Below are positions 9,065 through 19,005 of a stretch of DNA of 64,000 nucleotides, piece by piece. How positions within the stretch are numbered: position 1 is the first letter of the stretch; each line of letters begins with the position of its first letter. The position numbers and the translations under genes were made by a program. The notes below the pieces were generated by a model. It was not told where the DNA came from. It was given only the letters and a program-made list of their open reading frames with translations, and ran no database searches. Source of the DNA: Rhizobium sp. Pop5. Its GTDB lineage: Bacteria > Pseudomonadota > Alphaproteobacteria > Rhizobiales > Rhizobiaceae. The stretch lies in the NCBI RefSeq assembly GCF_024721175.1, contig NZ_CP099399.1, positions 1,674,001 through 1,738,000 on the forward strand. The letters are read 5' to 3'.

Positions 9065-9877
9065 TCAAACGGCGTCGCCTCGCCCTGAGAGAAACTGGCG
9101 AAATCGTTCGGACTTCGGCTGCGTGAAAAGCTCGGCAGGCGCGCCGGTTTCTTCGATGACACCCTTGTGAAGAAACACCACCTTATTGGAAACGTCGCGC
9201 GCAAACGCCATCTCGTGCGTCACGATCAGCATAGTGCGACCTTCTTCAGCAAGTGAGCGCATCACCTTCAGCACTTCGCCGACAAGTTCGGGGTCGAGGG
9301 CGGAGGTTGGCTCGTCGAACAGCATGACCTTCGGGCGCTGCGCGAGCGCGCGAGCGATCGCGGCGCGCTGTTGCTGCCCTCCGGACAGGTGGGCGGGATA
9401 GAAGTTTCGCTTGTCGGCGATACCGACCCGCTCAAGCAGGGCTTCGGCCTCCGCAATACATTCCGCGCGGTTGCGTTTCTGCACGTGCACCGGCGCTTCG
9501 ATCAGGTTCTCCAGGATCGTCATGTGGGACCAAAGATTGAAACTCTGAAACACCATGCCGATGTGCTCGCGCATCCGATCGACTTGTCTGCGGTCGGCAG
9601 GTACCGTTCTGTGCCCTGATCGTTTCAGACCATATACCTCACCGCCGATACGGATCTCCCCGCTGTCGGGAACTTCGAGCATATTGAGACATCTGAGCAT
9701 CGTCGATTTGCCCGATCCGGACGAACCGAGAATGGAAACCACATCGCCCTCGTGCGCTTCGAACGAAACGCCCTTCAAGACTTCCAGCGGGCCAAAGCAT
9801 TTCCGAAGATCTTTGACTGAAACGGCAGCGTTTTTGTCTTTGTTGTCGCTAGCCGAAAATGTTCCCCTGCCAGACAT
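9065..9877 (-). CDS. Polar amino-acid ABC transporter ATPase
   Basis: ATP-binding subunit of a polar amino-acid/opine ABC importer (HisP/OccP/GlnQ family), 270 residues from the chosen start. Walker A is [10 protein letters not shown], the signature is LSGGQQQR, Walker B is [13 protein letters not shown] and the switch histidine is in IVTHEM. I prefer the ATG at 9877 because GGGAG lies 5 bases upstream; an in-frame ATG at 9889 immediately abuts the upstream permease stop. It is the last gene of a leftward permease-permease-ATPase operon. The cognate binding protein is probably the one encoded at 13349 on the other side of the GntR gene. Confidence 0.93.
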   Translation of the reverse strand: MSGRGTFSASDNKDKNAAVSVKDLRKCFGPLEVLKGVSFEAHEGDVVSILGSSGSGKSTMLRCLNMLEVPDSGEIRIGGEVYGLKRSGHRTVPADRRQVDRMREHIGMVFQSFNLWSHMTILENLIEAPVHVQKRNRAECIAEAEALLERVGIADKRNFYPAHLSGGQQQRAAIARALAQRPKVMLFDEPTSALDPELVGEVLKVMRSLAEEGRTMLIVTHEMAFARDVSNKVVFLHKGVIEETGAPAELFTQPKSERFRQFLSGRGDAV

Positions 9878-9889
9878 GCATACTCCCAT

Positions 9890-10591
9890 CTAAGATTGCA
9901 ACCGCATGCGCATGTGCGGCGAAAGCCAAAATTCGACCAGCAAGAGCATGCGCGTCACGATAAAATTGATTGCGAGGTAGATCGCCCCCGCGACGATGAA
10001 GATCTCGAAGGCGCGGAAGCTGTCGGCGATCAACTTTCCGGCCAGGCCGGTGACTTCCATGATCGTGATGACGGACGCGAGCGCCGTCGCCTTGAGCATC
10101 AGGATGATCTCGTTGCCATAGGCCGGCAGCGCATGCCTGATGGCGATCGGAAGGATGATCCGTCTGAAGAGCAGAACGCCCGACATCCCGCAGGCGCGTG
10201 CCGCCTCGATCTCCTGGCTGGAGACGGCCCTGAGGCCACCGCGGAAAATTTCGCTGCAGTAGGCGGCCGTGTTCAGAGTAAGCGCCAGCACCGCACACCA
10301 ATAGGGCTCGCGAAAGAACCACCAGAGCCCGAGGTCTTGCAACCCGTGCCGAAACTGGCCGAGGCCATAATAGATCAGGAACATTTGGACGAGCAGAGGC
10401 GAACCTCTGAAGACGAAGACGTAGGCACCGGCTATGTTTCGTCCCATCGCACCGCCGGTCACCGCCAGCAGCGAGATCGCAAGCGCCAGGATGCTGCCTG
10501 CCAGGATGGAGGTGACCGCAAGCTCGAGGGTTAGCGGCACACCGGTCAGAAGCGTGAGAAACGTATCCCACATGAAGCCGATATCCGTCAT
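9890..10591 (-). CDS. Polar amino-acid ABC permease (HisM/OccM type)
   Basis: Inner-membrane permease of the polar amino-acid/opine importer, 233 residues. The frame stays open upstream for 93 more codons, but the real start is the ATG at 10591 (MTDIGFMWDTF), whose ATGA overlaps the stop of the upstream permease. Five hydrophobic segments are visible. The cytoplasmic EAA loop reads EAARACGMSGVLLFRRIILP (about residues 130-150). It is followed directly by the ATPase gene. Family knowledge suggests a heterodimer with the 10588-11313 product. Confidence 0.92.
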   Translation of the reverse strand: MTDIGFMWDTFLTLLTGVPLTLELAVTSILAGSILALAISLLAVTGGAMGRNIAGAYVFVFRGSPLLVQMFLIYYGLGQFRHGLQDLGLWWFFREPYWCAVLALTLNTAAYCSEIFRGGLRAVSSQEIEAARACGMSGVLLFRRIILPIAIRHALPAYGNEIILMLKATALASVITIMEVTGLAGKLIADSFRAFEIFIVAGAIYLAINFIVTRMLLLVEFWLSPHMRMRLQS

Positions 10592-11313
10592 AGCGCTCTC
10601 CTCACGCCTTGGGTCGTTCGAGCTTCCATTCGTTTGAACACAATCGAGGAGAACCAGGTTACGACGAGGTAGAGAATGACCGCCGACAGGTAGAACTCGA
10701 AGGGCCGGCGAGTGGAGCCGGCGGCGATCTGCGACTGGCGCAGTAGTTCGACGAGGCCCGTGACGGAGATCAATGCCGACTCCTTCAGCACGAGTTGCCA
10801 GGTGTTTCCAAGGCCGGGAATGGCGTAACGAAGGACGAGCGGCGCGACGATACGCCTGAATTTGGGCCACGGCCGCATGCCGACGGCGCTGGCGGCTTCG
10901 ATTTCGCCGCGCGCAACCGATCTGTAGGCTCCGCGAAATACTTCGGCCTGATAGGCCGCCGAAACCACGCCAAGCGCTAGCGTCCCGGTCAAAAAGGCCG
11001 GCATTCCGATAAAACCTTGATACCCGAAAAGGCCGCCGACAGTCCCGAGGAAGGCGCTGCCGCCGAAATAGAAGAGGTAGATGACCAGAAGGTCAGGCAC
11101 GCCGCGAAGGACGGTCGTGTAGCAGTCGGCAAGCCAGCGGAGTCCCATGTGGCGGGACAGCTGCATGAAGGTGACGACCGAGCCGATCACCGTTCCAGCC
11201 AGAAAGCCGCAGACGGATACTCCGATCGTCATGGCCGCCGCGGTCAGAAGCAGCCACCCCCAACCGGTCGGTCCGAAACCGATGAGAGTCAGGTAACTAC
11301 CAATAAATGCCAT
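10588..11313 (-). CDS. Polar amino-acid ABC permease (HisQ/OccQ type)
   Basis: First permease of the leftward importer operon, 241 residues, HisQ/OccQ family. Hydrophobic stretches include residues 18-45, 62-82 and 195-225. The signature region LRGVPDLLVIYLFYFGG and an EAA-type loop (EAASAVGMRPWPKFRRIVAP) are present. The start at 11313 has AGAGG 8 bases upstream. It follows the GntR regulator gene on the same strand with a gap of 33 bp, so regulator and transporter may share a transcript. Confidence 0.92.
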   Translation of the reverse strand: MAFIGSYLTLIGFGPTGWGWLLLTAAAMTIGVSVCGFLAGTVIGSVVTFMQLSRHMGLRWLADCYTTVLRGVPDLLVIYLFYFGGSAFLGTVGGLFGYQGFIGMPAFLTGTLALGVVSAAYQAEVFRGAYRSVARGEIEAASAVGMRPWPKFRRIVAPLVLRYAIPGLGNTWQLVLKESALISVTGLVELLRQSQIAAGSTRRPFEFYLSAVILYLVVTWFSSIVFKRMEARTTQGVRRAL

Positions 11314-11346
11314 GCGTGGACCTCTTGATGACCGATCAGGGTTGCT

Positions 11347-12045
11347 TCACTCGGCAGCGCGCCGGTGCGCCCAAATGCGCTGAAGCTTCGACATGTTCTT
11401 GAGCGAGCTTTGGACATGCGCGCGAGCTGCGATCGCGGCAGCCTCCTTATCGCGTGCGCAGATGGCGTCCGCGATTGCCCGATGCTCGTCGAGATCGGTG
11501 TGCTCCAGGTCAACCCAAAGCACCTCGAGCCAAAGCGCCAGGCGAAGCTGCTGGTAAATTTGATCCGTCGCCCTCACGAGGGCCTCGTTTCGGGTCGATT
11601 CGACGATCACCCGATGGATGTGCAGTCCAAGATCGAGATTGCGCGCGGCGTCCGACGGCGCCTCGTTGGTCGTTTCCTTGAGTTCCACCATCTGGACGAT
11701 GACGCCGCGAAGCCGATCGAGGTCTTCCTCGGTCGCCATCTCGCAGGCGAGCTGCGCCGCGCAAACATCGAGCGCTTCGCGAACGACCAGGAGATTGCAG
11801 AATTTGGTGACGTCGAGATCGGTCACCGTGTAACCGAAATTCCGCTGCCCGACGACAAGCCCTTCCTCTTCGAGCTTCATCAGCGCTTCGCGCAGCGGCG
11901 TTCGGCTGACGCCGAAGCGTTTGGCAAGCGTCACTTCAGAAAGGCGCTCCGAGGGGCGAAGTTGGCCGCTGAGAATCAGGTCCTTCAATTGCGCATAAGT
12001 GCTCTCGCGCAACGATCCCCGCTGTTCCGTTTTGGTCGCTGCCAA
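11347..12045 (-). CDS. GntR-family regulator with FCD sensor domain
   Basis: GntR/FadR-subfamily transcription factor, 232 residues. The winged helix occupies about residues 10-75 (ERLSEVTLAKRFGVSRTPLR is the recognition part), followed by an all-helical FCD ligand domain. The start is a TTG at 12045, supported by AGGGGA 5 bases upstream. It is divergent from the ureohydrolase operon and precedes the importer genes. A palindromic site centred on GTATAC lies in the intergenic region over the presumed promoter of the rightward genes, so it most likely represses this island until the imported compound or a breakdown product binds. Confidence 0.9.
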   Translation of the reverse strand: MAATKTEQRGSLRESTYAQLKDLILSGQLRPSERLSEVTLAKRFGVSRTPLREALMKLEEEGLVVGQRNFGYTVTDLDVTKFCNLLVVREALDVCAAQLACEMATEEDLDRLRGVIVQMVELKETTNEAPSDAARNLDLGLHIHRVIVESTRNEALVRATDQIYQQLRLALWLEVLWVDLEHTDLDEHRAIADAICARDKEAAAIAARAHVQSSLKNMSKLQRIWAHRRAAE

Positions 12046-12111
12046 TCAATTCCCCTTCCATCTCTGGTCCATTCACCGGGTCCCGGCGAACTCACCATAA
12101 CGTTTTTCCTC

Positions 12112-12147
12112 TTGCCCGATCAAGAAGAATACGATTATGTATACAAT
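12112..12147 (+). promoter_or_regulatory. Promoter with overlapping GntR-type operator
   Basis: A sigma-70-like promoter reads TTGCCC (12112-12117), 17-bp spacer, TTATGT (12135-12140), about 80 bp before the ureohydrolase start. The -10 hexamer is embedded in ATTATGTATACAAT (12134-12147), a near-palindrome centred on GTATAC. It resembles the TTGTATACAA-type sites of FadR-subfamily GntR proteins. Overlap with the -10 implies repression. Confidence 0.55.
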
Positions 12148-12222
12148 GTTGGCGACAACAAGCAATGGCTCTTTGTCCGCTTTTTGATCGCGGCCTGATG
12201 GGGCGGAACATATGGAGGTCCG

Positions 12223-13269
12223 ATGTCGGAGATTCTCAGTCTGGACGAATTGCGGAAGCGCTATTTGAATGCTTCGGGCGGTGAAATGTTCGATGAGGAG
12301 TTTCGAAAAGTTGCCGAACTGGTCTTTGGGGACGGCGATAGCCGTCAGGCGCCCTATTGCGGCCTTCCAACATTGTTGAAGGCCCCGTATCGTCCCGATG
12401 CCGCACCCGATTTCACCGATATTGACATCGCGCTTTTCGGAATTCCCATGGATCTCGGGGTAACGAACCGATCGGGTGCGCGGTTCGGACCGAGAGCTCT
12501 ACGCAACGTCGATCGCGTTGGTCCCTACAATCATGTTCTGCGAGCCGTCCCGACTGCAAATGCACGCGTTGCCGACGTGGGTGACGTCCCATTCAAAAGC
12601 CGTTTTGATCTTGCTGCGTCTCACCAGGATATCGAACGATTTGTCCACCGCTTGATAGGAGCTGGAGTCGTGCCCCTGGCGGTGGGCGGCGACCATTCGG
12701 TCAGCCTTCCCATCCTCAGGGCTGTCGGCAGGCATCGGCCGGTGGGGATGATCCACATCGATGCGCATTGCGATACGGGCGGTTCATTTGAGGGCTGCAA
12801 ATTCCATCATGGTGGACCGTTCCGCCAGGCGGTTCTCGACGGCGTGCTTGATCCCAGGCGGACGATCCAGATCGGAATTCGAGGAAACTCCGAGTATCTG
12901 TGGGAATTCTCCTATGCATCGGGCATGACCGTCATCCATGCAGAAGAAGTCGGCGATCTCGGCATCAGCGGCGTGATCGCAAAGGCGAGAGAAATCGCCG
13001 GATCAGGCCCTACCTACGTCAGCTTCGATGTCGATTCTCTTGATCCGGCATTTGCGCCCGGCACCGGAACACCGGAGGTCGGTGGGCTGACATCCGCCCA
13101 GGCGCTTGGAATTCTGCGCGGTCTTTCAGGTTTGAACATCGTCGGTGGCGACGTCGTGGAGATCGCTCCGCAATACGACCCTACCTCGAACACGGCGCAA
13201 ATTGCCGCTCAGGTCTTATTCGAACTCCTCTGCCTTGCGGCCGAGGCAATCAAGGTTCGCGCGTCCTAG
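12223..13269 (+). CDS. Ureohydrolase (agmatinase/guanidinobutyrase type)
   Basis: Mn-dependent ureohydrolase of the arginase/agmatinase superfamily, 348 residues. It releases urea from a guanidino compound. Metal-ligand motifs are GGDHS, HIDAHCDT and SFDVDSLDPAFAPG, followed by TPEVGGL. The length suits agmatinase or guanidinobutyrase rather than the shorter arginases. GGAGG lies 4 bases before the ATG. It is the first gene of the rightward operon (binding protein, aminotransferase, gamma-glutamyltransferase, aldehyde dehydrogenase). With those enzymes it could feed agmatine through putrescine, or guanidinobutyrate through GABA, toward succinate. Sequence alone does not separate the two substrates. 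Confidence 0.88.
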   Translation: MSEILSLDELRKRYLNASGGEMFDEEFRKVAELVFGDGDSRQAPYCGLPTLLKAPYRPDAAPDFTDIDIALFGIPMDLGVTNRSGARFGPRALRNVDRVGPYNHVLRAVPTANARVADVGDVPFKSRFDLAASHQDIERFVHRLIGAGVVPLAVGGDHSVSLPILRAVGRHRPVGMIHIDAHCDTGGSFEGCKFHHGGPFRQAVLDGVLDPRRTIQIGIRGNSEYLWEFSYASGMTVIHAEEVGDLGISGVIAKAREIAGSGPTYVSFDVDSLDPAFAPGTGTPEVGGLTSAQALGILRGLSGLNIVGGDVVEIAPQYDPTSNTAQIAAQVLFELLCLAAEAIKVRAS

Positions 13270-13348
13270 CAAATCGCCGGATGCGCGGAGTCTGCAACAG
13301 CCTTGCCTTGGGAAAAGGGCAGGGCGCTACAAAAAGGGGAATACCAAT

Positions 13349-14191
13349 ATGCAACTATCCAAACTTTTGCTGACGTCCGCTCTGCTTGGCGTGCTGTCGG
13401 CTGGCGTTGCCGTCGCTGAGACAAAACCGACGGAAATCACCATTGCAACCGAGGGCGCATACGAGCCCTGGAATTTCACCGGCCCCGACGGCAAGCTCGC
13501 AGGCTTCGAGATCGATCTCGCCAACGACCTCTGCGCTCGCATGAAGATCAAGTGCACCATCGTCGCCCAGGATTGGGACGGGCTGATTCCATCGCTCACT
13601 GCGAAGAAGTTCGACGCCATCATGGCGTCGATGATCGTTACCGAAAAGCGTCTTGCCGTCATCTCGTTCAGCAAGCCCTATGCTTCGACGGCGGCCGCCT
13701 TCATGGTCGATAAAACTGGCCCTCTCGCAGATCTGCCGGGAACCGGAACGACGGTCGACCTCGCCGGCGACAAGGCGAAGGTCGAGCAGGAATTGCAGCC
13801 GCTTCGAGACGCCCTGAAGGGCAAAGCCGTGGGCGCCCAGGTGTCGACGGCCAACACTGCGTTTCTCGATACCTATTTCAAGGGCGTCGTCGATCCGAGG
13901 GAATACAAGACTGTCGAACAACATGACCTCGACCTTCAGGCCGGTCGTATCGACGCCGTCGTTGCCCAGAAGACGTCACTGAATGCAACGCTCGGCAAGG
14001 AAGACTTCAAAGACTACAAGATCGCCGGACCGACCTTCAAAGGCGGGGTCTTCGGACAGGGCATCGCGGCGGGCCTCCGCAAGGACGATACCGTCCTGAA
14101 GTCGATGTTCGATGCGGCGATCGAAGCTGCCGAAGCGGACGGCACGATCAACAAACTCGCACAGAAGTGGATGAAGACGACGCTTGATTGA
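13349..14191 (+). CDS. Amino-acid/opine periplasmic binding protein
   Basis: Periplasmic binding protein of the polar amino-acid family (HisJ/ArgT/OccT-like), 280 residues. A signal peptide of about 23 residues ends AVA, then ETKPTEITIATEGAYEPW. The frame is open much further upstream, overlapping the ureohydrolase gene, but the ATG at 13349 is where the signal peptide begins and is preceded by AAAAAGGGGA. Ligand-contact hallmarks include GFEIDLANDLC and DWDGLIPSL. It probably delivers a basic or guanidino compound to the permease-ATPase complex at 9065-11313, which lacks its own binding protein. Confidence 0.93.
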   Translation: MQLSKLLLTSALLGVLSAGVAVAETKPTEITIATEGAYEPWNFTGPDGKLAGFEIDLANDLCARMKIKCTIVAQDWDGLIPSLTAKKFDAIMASMIVTEKRLAVISFSKPYASTAAAFMVDKTGPLADLPGTGTTVDLAGDKAKVEQELQPLRDALKGKAVGAQVSTANTAFLDTYFKGVVDPREYKTVEQHDLDLQAGRIDAVVAQKTSLNATLGKEDFKDYKIAGPTFKGGVFGQGIAAGLRKDDTVLKSMFDAAIEAAEADGTINKLAQKWMKTTLD

Positions 14192-14306
14192 TCAAGCGGC
14201 AGCGCTCGCATTTCGGCAGCGATTGGCAGCCGGCGCACCGAGAGGTCGCGCCGGCTGACCGGCCCAGCGTCGCCATCGAAACACACCCATCATTTGGAGA
14301 ACCACT

Positions 14307-15689
14307 GTGACCATCCTTCTCAATTCCCTCGAATCCCGCGACGCCGCCTTCGTTCTTCATCCCTACACAAACGCTTCGCAGCATTTGAAGGACGGCCCGC
14401 TGGTGATTGCCAAGGGCGAGGGGATCCACATCATCGACAGCGACGGCAATAAATATATCGAGGGGCTTGGCGGGCTATTTTGTGCCTCGCTGGGTTTCAG
14501 CGAGCAAAGGCTGGTAGATGCAGCAACCCGCCAGATGAAGGAATTGCCCTTCTATCACAGCTTCGGCGGCAAGACGCATGAGACCGCGGTCGAGCTTGCC
14601 GACCGGCTCATCCAGCTTTCACCGGTGCCAATGTCGAAGGTGTTCTTCGCCAATTCGGGTTCCGAGGCCAACGACACGGCCATGAAGCTTGTCTGGTATT
14701 ATCACAATGCCATCGGCAAGCCGGAAAAGAAGAAAATCATCTCGCGGATGCGGGCCTACCACGGCGTGACGATCGCTTCGGCCAGCCTGACGGGCCTTCC
14801 CAACAACCATCGCGATTTCGATCTGCCCATCGACCGGGTGCTGCATACGGATTGCCCGGAATTTTATCGGTACGGCCGCCCGGACGAAACGGAAGAAGAG
14901 TTTGCGACACGCTGTGCAGATTCGCTCGAACAGATGATCCTCGCCGAGGGACCTGAAACCATCGGTGCATTTTTCGCCGAGCCGTTGATGGCATCAGGCG
15001 GCTGCATCGTCCCGCCGCCGACCTATTACGAGAAGATCCAGGCAATCCTCAAGAAATACGACGTGCTGCTGATCGCAGATGAGGTCATCTGCGGCTTCGG
15101 CAGACTCGGCACTATGTTCGGCTCCGAAAGCTTCGGGCTTCAGCCGGATATGATCGTCATGGCAAAACAGCTTTCGGCCGCCTATCAGCCGATATCCGCA
15201 TTGATGATCAATGAAAGGGTCCATTCCGCAGTCGTTGCCGAGAGCGAGAAAATCGGAACATTCGGACATGGTTTCACCTATAGCGGCCATCCCGTTGCAA
15301 CCGCCGTCGCTTTGGAAACCTTGAAAATCTATGAGGAGCGCGACATTGTCGGTCACGTCAGGGATGTCGCCCCGGTATTCCAGAGGCGGTTGAAGGAGCT
15401 TGGCGACCATCCGCTCGTTGGGAACGCCCGCGGCCGCGGCCTCATCGGGACCCTCGAACTGGTTCGCAACAAGGAAACCAAAGAGCCGTTCAAGCCAACG
15501 GACGGCATTGCCATTCACGCAGGCAAGCAGGCCCAGGTCCACGGCGTCATCACGCGCGCCCTTGGCGACAACTACTCGCTTTGCCCGCCGCTCATCATTA
15601 CCGAAGCACAGATCAACGAATTGTTCGACCGCTCCGCCCGTGCGTTGGATGACACTTACACATGGGCCAGGGCGACCGGCCTCTACTGA
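14307..15689 (+). CDS. Class III aminotransferase (omega-amino acid/polyamine)
   Basis: PLP-dependent class III aminotransferase, 460 residues, close in layout to omega-amino acid:pyruvate and putrescine:pyruvate (SpuC-type) transaminases. Recognisable parts are the phosphate-binding FFANSGSEANDTAMKLV, the PLP-ring aspartate region LLIADEVICGFGR, and the Schiff-base lysine in VMAKQLSAAYQPIS. It lies 115 bp after the binding-protein gene. In this operon it could turn putrescine into aminobutyraldehyde or GABA into succinate semialdehyde, with pyruvate as probable acceptor. The precise amino donor is inferred from context. Confidence 0.88.
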   Translation: MTILLNSLESRDAAFVLHPYTNASQHLKDGPLVIAKGEGIHIIDSDGNKYIEGLGGLFCASLGFSEQRLVDAATRQMKELPFYHSFGGKTHETAVELADRLIQLSPVPMSKVFFANSGSEANDTAMKLVWYYHNAIGKPEKKKIISRMRAYHGVTIASASLTGLPNNHRDFDLPIDRVLHTDCPEFYRYGRPDETEEEFATRCADSLEQMILAEGPETIGAFFAEPLMASGGCIVPPPTYYEKIQAILKKYDVLLIADEVICGFGRLGTMFGSESFGLQPDMIVMAKQLSAAYQPISALMINERVHSAVVAESEKIGTFGHGFTYSGHPVATAVALETLKIYEERDIVGHVRDVAPVFQRRLKELGDHPLVGNARGRGLIGTLELVRNKETKEPFKPTDGIAIHAGKQAQVHGVITRALGDNYSLCPPLIITEAQINELFDRSARALDDTYTWARATGLY

Positions 15690-15706
15690 GCAAGGGAATC
15701 GACGAC

Positions 15707-17299
15707 ATGCGAAATTTCGAAATGCCGGGAAGATCGATAGCTGTCGGTCGCAATGGGATGGCAGCAACATCGCACCCAATGGCGACTTTGACTGCGATCG
15801 ACATCCTCAAAGCCGGCGGCAAGGCGATCGATGCCGCGGTGGGGGCCTGTGCCGTGCAATGTGTGGCCGAGGCCGGATCCACCGGCATCGGCGGTGATTG
15901 TTTTGCGCTCCTCGCATCCAATGGCAATGATGATGTCGTTGCCTATAACGGCTCGGGCCGCACGCCGGCCGCGGCGCATTTCGAGTGGTATCGGGACAAC
16001 GGCATCACCTCCATCGAGCGATCGTCGCCGCATGCGGTGACGGTTCCCGGTGCGGTGGATGCATGGGCGCGTCTGGTCGCCGATCACGGAAGGATGCCGC
16101 TCTCCGAAATTCTCGCTCCCGCGATAGCATTGGCGCGCGACGGCTACGGGATCACACCGCGAGTAGCCGCCGACATCTCCAATCAGCGCGAATTGTTGCT
16201 GCGCGATTCTTCGACGCGCCGCATTTTCCTGGCCGATGACCAAGTGCCGCCTGTCGGATCGGTTCAACGACAGTCGGAATTGGCGCAAACGCTGGAGACG
16301 ATAGCAGCCCTGGGGCGTGACGGCTTCTATCGCGGCCCTGTGGCGGAAGACATGGTGGCGCGGCTGAATTCGCTCGGCGGGCTCCATACGCTTGAGGATT
16401 TTGCGTCTGCCGCCGGCGAATATGTGAAGCCGATCAGCGCGACCTACAGAGGCTGGACGGTGCATGAATGCCCGCCGAACGGGCAGGGTATCATCGCTCT
16501 GATGATATTGAAGATCCTTGAGCGTTTTGAACGCAAGGGCGATCCGCTCGGCGCTGATAATCTGCACATCGAAATCGAAGCCACTCGACTGGCCTACGCA
16601 GCCCGCGATCGGTGGATAGCCGACACCGCGGTATCGGATGTTCCGGTCGATTTCCTGTTGTCCGATGAACTCGCCGATAGTCTTGCCGCCAAGATCAATA
16701 TGAACGGGGTTGCAGACGCCACGGCGGCTTTTGACGGTGTCGAGCATGCGGACACCGTCTATATTTCGGTTGTCGACAAGGACCGAAATGTTGCGAGCTT
16801 CATCAACTCCATCTTCCATTCCTATGGAAGCGGTCTGATGGCGCCAAACTCCGGCGTGTTGTTCCACAATCGCGGGCAGAGCTTCAGTGTGAAACAGGGC
16901 CATCCGAACGCGATAGGACCGCGCAAGAGGCCCATGCACACGATCATCCCGGGATTGGTGACACGCCATGGCAAAGCCGTTTTGTCGTTCGGCGTCATGG
17001 GCGGGCACTATCAGGCAATGGGCCACGCCCACTTCCTCTCCAAGCTGTTCGACTTCGGTCTGGATATCCAGAGCGCGATCGATCTGCCTCGGCTCTTTCC
17101 GCTCCCCGGCACGGCGACGGTCGAGGCCGAAGCGCGTCTTCGAACCTCCGTTGGTGAAAATCTCGAAGCGCGCGGTTTCAAGGTTGTTGCGCCGAATTGG
17201 GCGATCGGCGGCGCCCAGGCAATCTGGATTGACGATCAACACAATGTTCTGCTGGGCGGTTCCGATCATCGAAAAGATGGTTGCGCGCTCGGCTACTGA
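15707..17299 (+). CDS. Gamma-glutamyltransferase family protein
   Basis: Ntn-hydrolase of the gamma-glutamyltransferase/glutathione hydrolase family, 530 residues from the ATG at 15707. An earlier in-frame ATG at 15662 would overlap the aminotransferase gene, whereas 15707 has AGGGA upstream. The N-terminal region carries the family marks [11 protein letters not shown] and GGDCFAL. The self-cleavage site and nucleophile is the Thr in [13 protein letters not shown] (around residue 350), and [12 protein letters not shown] lies in the small subunit. No signal peptide is seen, so it may act in the cytoplasm. In this operon it may remove a gamma-glutamyl group from a polyamine or GABA conjugate. 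Confidence 0.88.
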   Translation: MRNFEMPGRSIAVGRNGMAATSHPMATLTAIDILKAGGKAIDAAVGACAVQCVAEAGSTGIGGDCFALLASNGNDDVVAYNGSGRTPAAAHFEWYRDNGITSIERSSPHAVTVPGAVDAWARLVADHGRMPLSEILAPAIALARDGYGITPRVAADISNQRELLLRDSSTRRIFLADDQVPPVGSVQRQSELAQTLETIAALGRDGFYRGPVAEDMVARLNSLGGLHTLEDFASAAGEYVKPISATYRGWTVHECPPNGQGIIALMILKILERFERKGDPLGADNLHIEIEATRLAYAARDRWIADTAVSDVPVDFLLSDELADSLAAKINMNGVADATAAFDGVEHADTVYISVVDKDRNVASFINSIFHSYGSGLMAPNSGVLFHNRGQSFSVKQGHPNAIGPRKRPMHTIIPGLVTRHGKAVLSFGVMGGHYQAMGHAHFLSKLFDFGLDIQSAIDLPRLFPLPGTATVEAEARLRTSVGENLEARGFKVVAPNWAIGGAQAIWIDDQHNVLLGGSDHRKDGCALGY

Positions 17300-17316
17300 C
17301 GGCAATGGAGCGCGAA

Positions 17317-18753
17317 ATGTCGGCTTATCCGGATACGCAGCTTTACATTGATGGCCTCTGGAGGGACGGTTCGAACGCCCGCCTTTCCATCGTCAATCCC
17401 GCCACGGGTGAGGTCATCGGCCGCGTTTCAAATGCTGGCAGGAATGATCTCGATCAGGCGCTGTCGGCCGCCACCGCAGGGTTCGAGCAATGGCGGCAAG
17501 TCAGTGCGTTCGAGAGAGCAAAGCTTATGCGACGAGCCGCCGAGATCCTGCGCGGCCGCTCGGCGGAAATCTCGCGACTGATGACCTTGGAGCAGGGCAA
17601 GCCGCTGGCGGAGTCCAGGGCTGAAACGGCGGGCGCCGCCGACATTATCGATTGGTTTGCCGAAGAGGCTCGGCGTAGCTACGGCCGCCTGATCCCCCCG
17701 AGAGCGACCAATGTCAGGCAAATGGTGATCAGGGAGCCTGTTGGTCCGGTGGCGGCCTTCAGCCCCTGGAACTTCCCGCTGAATCAGGCCGTGCGGAAAG
17801 TCTCGGCGGCCCTTGCAGCCGGCTGCTCGATTATATTGAAGGGGCCGGAGGAGACGCCGGCAAGTTGCGCCGAACTTGTTCGCGCCTTCGCCGACGCCGG
17901 CCTGCCGGCGGGCGTCCTCAATCTGGTTTTCGGAATTCCGGCCGATATTTCAAATCATCTCATCCCGCATCCCGTCATCCGCAAAATCTCCTTTACCGGA
18001 TCGACCCCGGTCGGAAAGCAGTTGGCTTCGCTCGCCGGCGCCCACATGAAGCGTGTCACGATGGAACTCGGCGGCCATGCGCCGGCTCTGGTTTTCGATG
18101 ATGCGGATGTCGATCTTGCCGTCAGGATATTGGCCGGCGCGAAGTTTCGAAATGGCGGCCAGGTCTGCGTGGCTCCGACGCGCTTCCTCATCCAGGAGCG
18201 CGTCTTTGAAAAATTCCTCGACGGCTTCGTCAAGGCGGCTGAGTCAGTCACTGTTGGCGATGGATTGAGCGACGGCACGACAATGGGACCGCTGGCCAAC
18301 GCGCGCAGGGTCGAAGCCATGGAAGCGCTGACCGCCGACGCCATCATGCGCGGCGCGCGGATTGCAACCGGCGGCAAAAGGATCGGGAATCTCGGCAATT
18401 TCTTCCAGCCGACGGTTCTGACGGACGTTTCAAAAGATGCGCGCGTGCTGAACGAAGAACCTTTCGGTCCCATTGCGATCGTCAGTGCGTTTTCGGATTA
18501 CGGTTCTGCCATTGCGGAAGCCAACCGCTTGCCATACGGGCTGGCGGCATATGCCTACACGACTTCCGCCAAGACAAGCGCCGACCTTGCCCGCGACATC
18601 GAAAGCGGCATGCTGTCGATCAATCATCATGGACTGGCGCTGCCGGAATTGCCCTTCGGCGGCACGAAGGAGTCCGGTTATGGGTCGGAAGGCGGGAGCG
18701 AAGCGATGGAAGCCTTCTTCAATACGAAGCTCGTAACTGAGGCGATTAATTAG
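17317..18753 (+). CDS. Aldehyde dehydrogenase (succinate-semialdehyde type)
   Basis: NAD(P)-dependent aldehyde dehydrogenase, 478 residues from the ATG at 17317 (GGAG six bases upstream; in-frame ATGs at 17305 and 17281 are weaker, and the latter overlaps the previous gene). Motifs are [11 protein letters not shown] (cofactor contact), FTGSTPVGK, the general-base Glu in TMELGGHAP and the nucleophilic Cys in [10 protein letters not shown]. It resembles succinate-semialdehyde/glutarate-semialdehyde dehydrogenases (GabD-like). It is the last gene of the operon and would oxidise the aldehyde produced by the aminotransferase. Confidence 0.9.
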   Translation: MSAYPDTQLYIDGLWRDGSNARLSIVNPATGEVIGRVSNAGRNDLDQALSAATAGFEQWRQVSAFERAKLMRRAAEILRGRSAEISRLMTLEQGKPLAESRAETAGAADIIDWFAEEARRSYGRLIPPRATNVRQMVIREPVGPVAAFSPWNFPLNQAVRKVSAALAAGCSIILKGPEETPASCAELVRAFADAGLPAGVLNLVFGIPADISNHLIPHPVIRKISFTGSTPVGKQLASLAGAHMKRVTMELGGHAPALVFDDADVDLAVRILAGAKFRNGGQVCVAPTRFLIQERVFEKFLDGFVKAAESVTVGDGLSDGTTMGPLANARRVEAMEALTADAIMRGARIATGGKRIGNLGNFFQPTVLTDVSKDARVLNEEPFGPIAIVSAFSDYGSAIAEANRLPYGLAAYAYTTSAKTSADLARDIESGMLSINHHGLALPELPFGGTKESGYGSEGGSEAMEAFFNTKLVTEAIN

Positions 18754-18843
18754 CCGAGACGATCCCGTTCCATCGTTGCTTTGCCGCGGTCCGACCTGCC
18801 GCGCCAATCGTCCAGGTATCAGATCGTGCCGGAGCGAGGTACC

Positions 18844-18957
18844 CTTGCCGGAACTGCCGGCTTGTTCCTGGCTTGAGCTTTCCTCGTAGGATTTGGCTGG
18901 TGATACCAGCGGCATCGCGCGCCGCATGAGATAGACTTCAGGGACAGAGAAGGGCAG
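18844..18957. repeat. Left copy of ~114-bp direct repeat
   Basis: About 114 bp that recur in the same orientation at 21372-21485, with roughly a dozen mismatches and one 3-bp gap by eye. The longest identical core includes GCCGCATGAGATAGACTTCA. The repeat's right end corresponds to the last codons of the usp gene in the other copy, so this copy contains a vestige of a usp 3' end. It begins about 90 bp after the aldehyde dehydrogenase gene. Confidence 0.8.
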
Positions 18958-19005
18958 GGAAGGCCTGATGACACTGCAGACAGACCATATTGGTGGCGAA
19001 ATCGA

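Noticed and set aside
15683..17305. A 540-codon open frame antisense to the gamma-glutamyltransferase gene
   Set aside because: The opposite strand has clear catalytic motifs and operon spacing; this frame has no recognisable domain or RBS.
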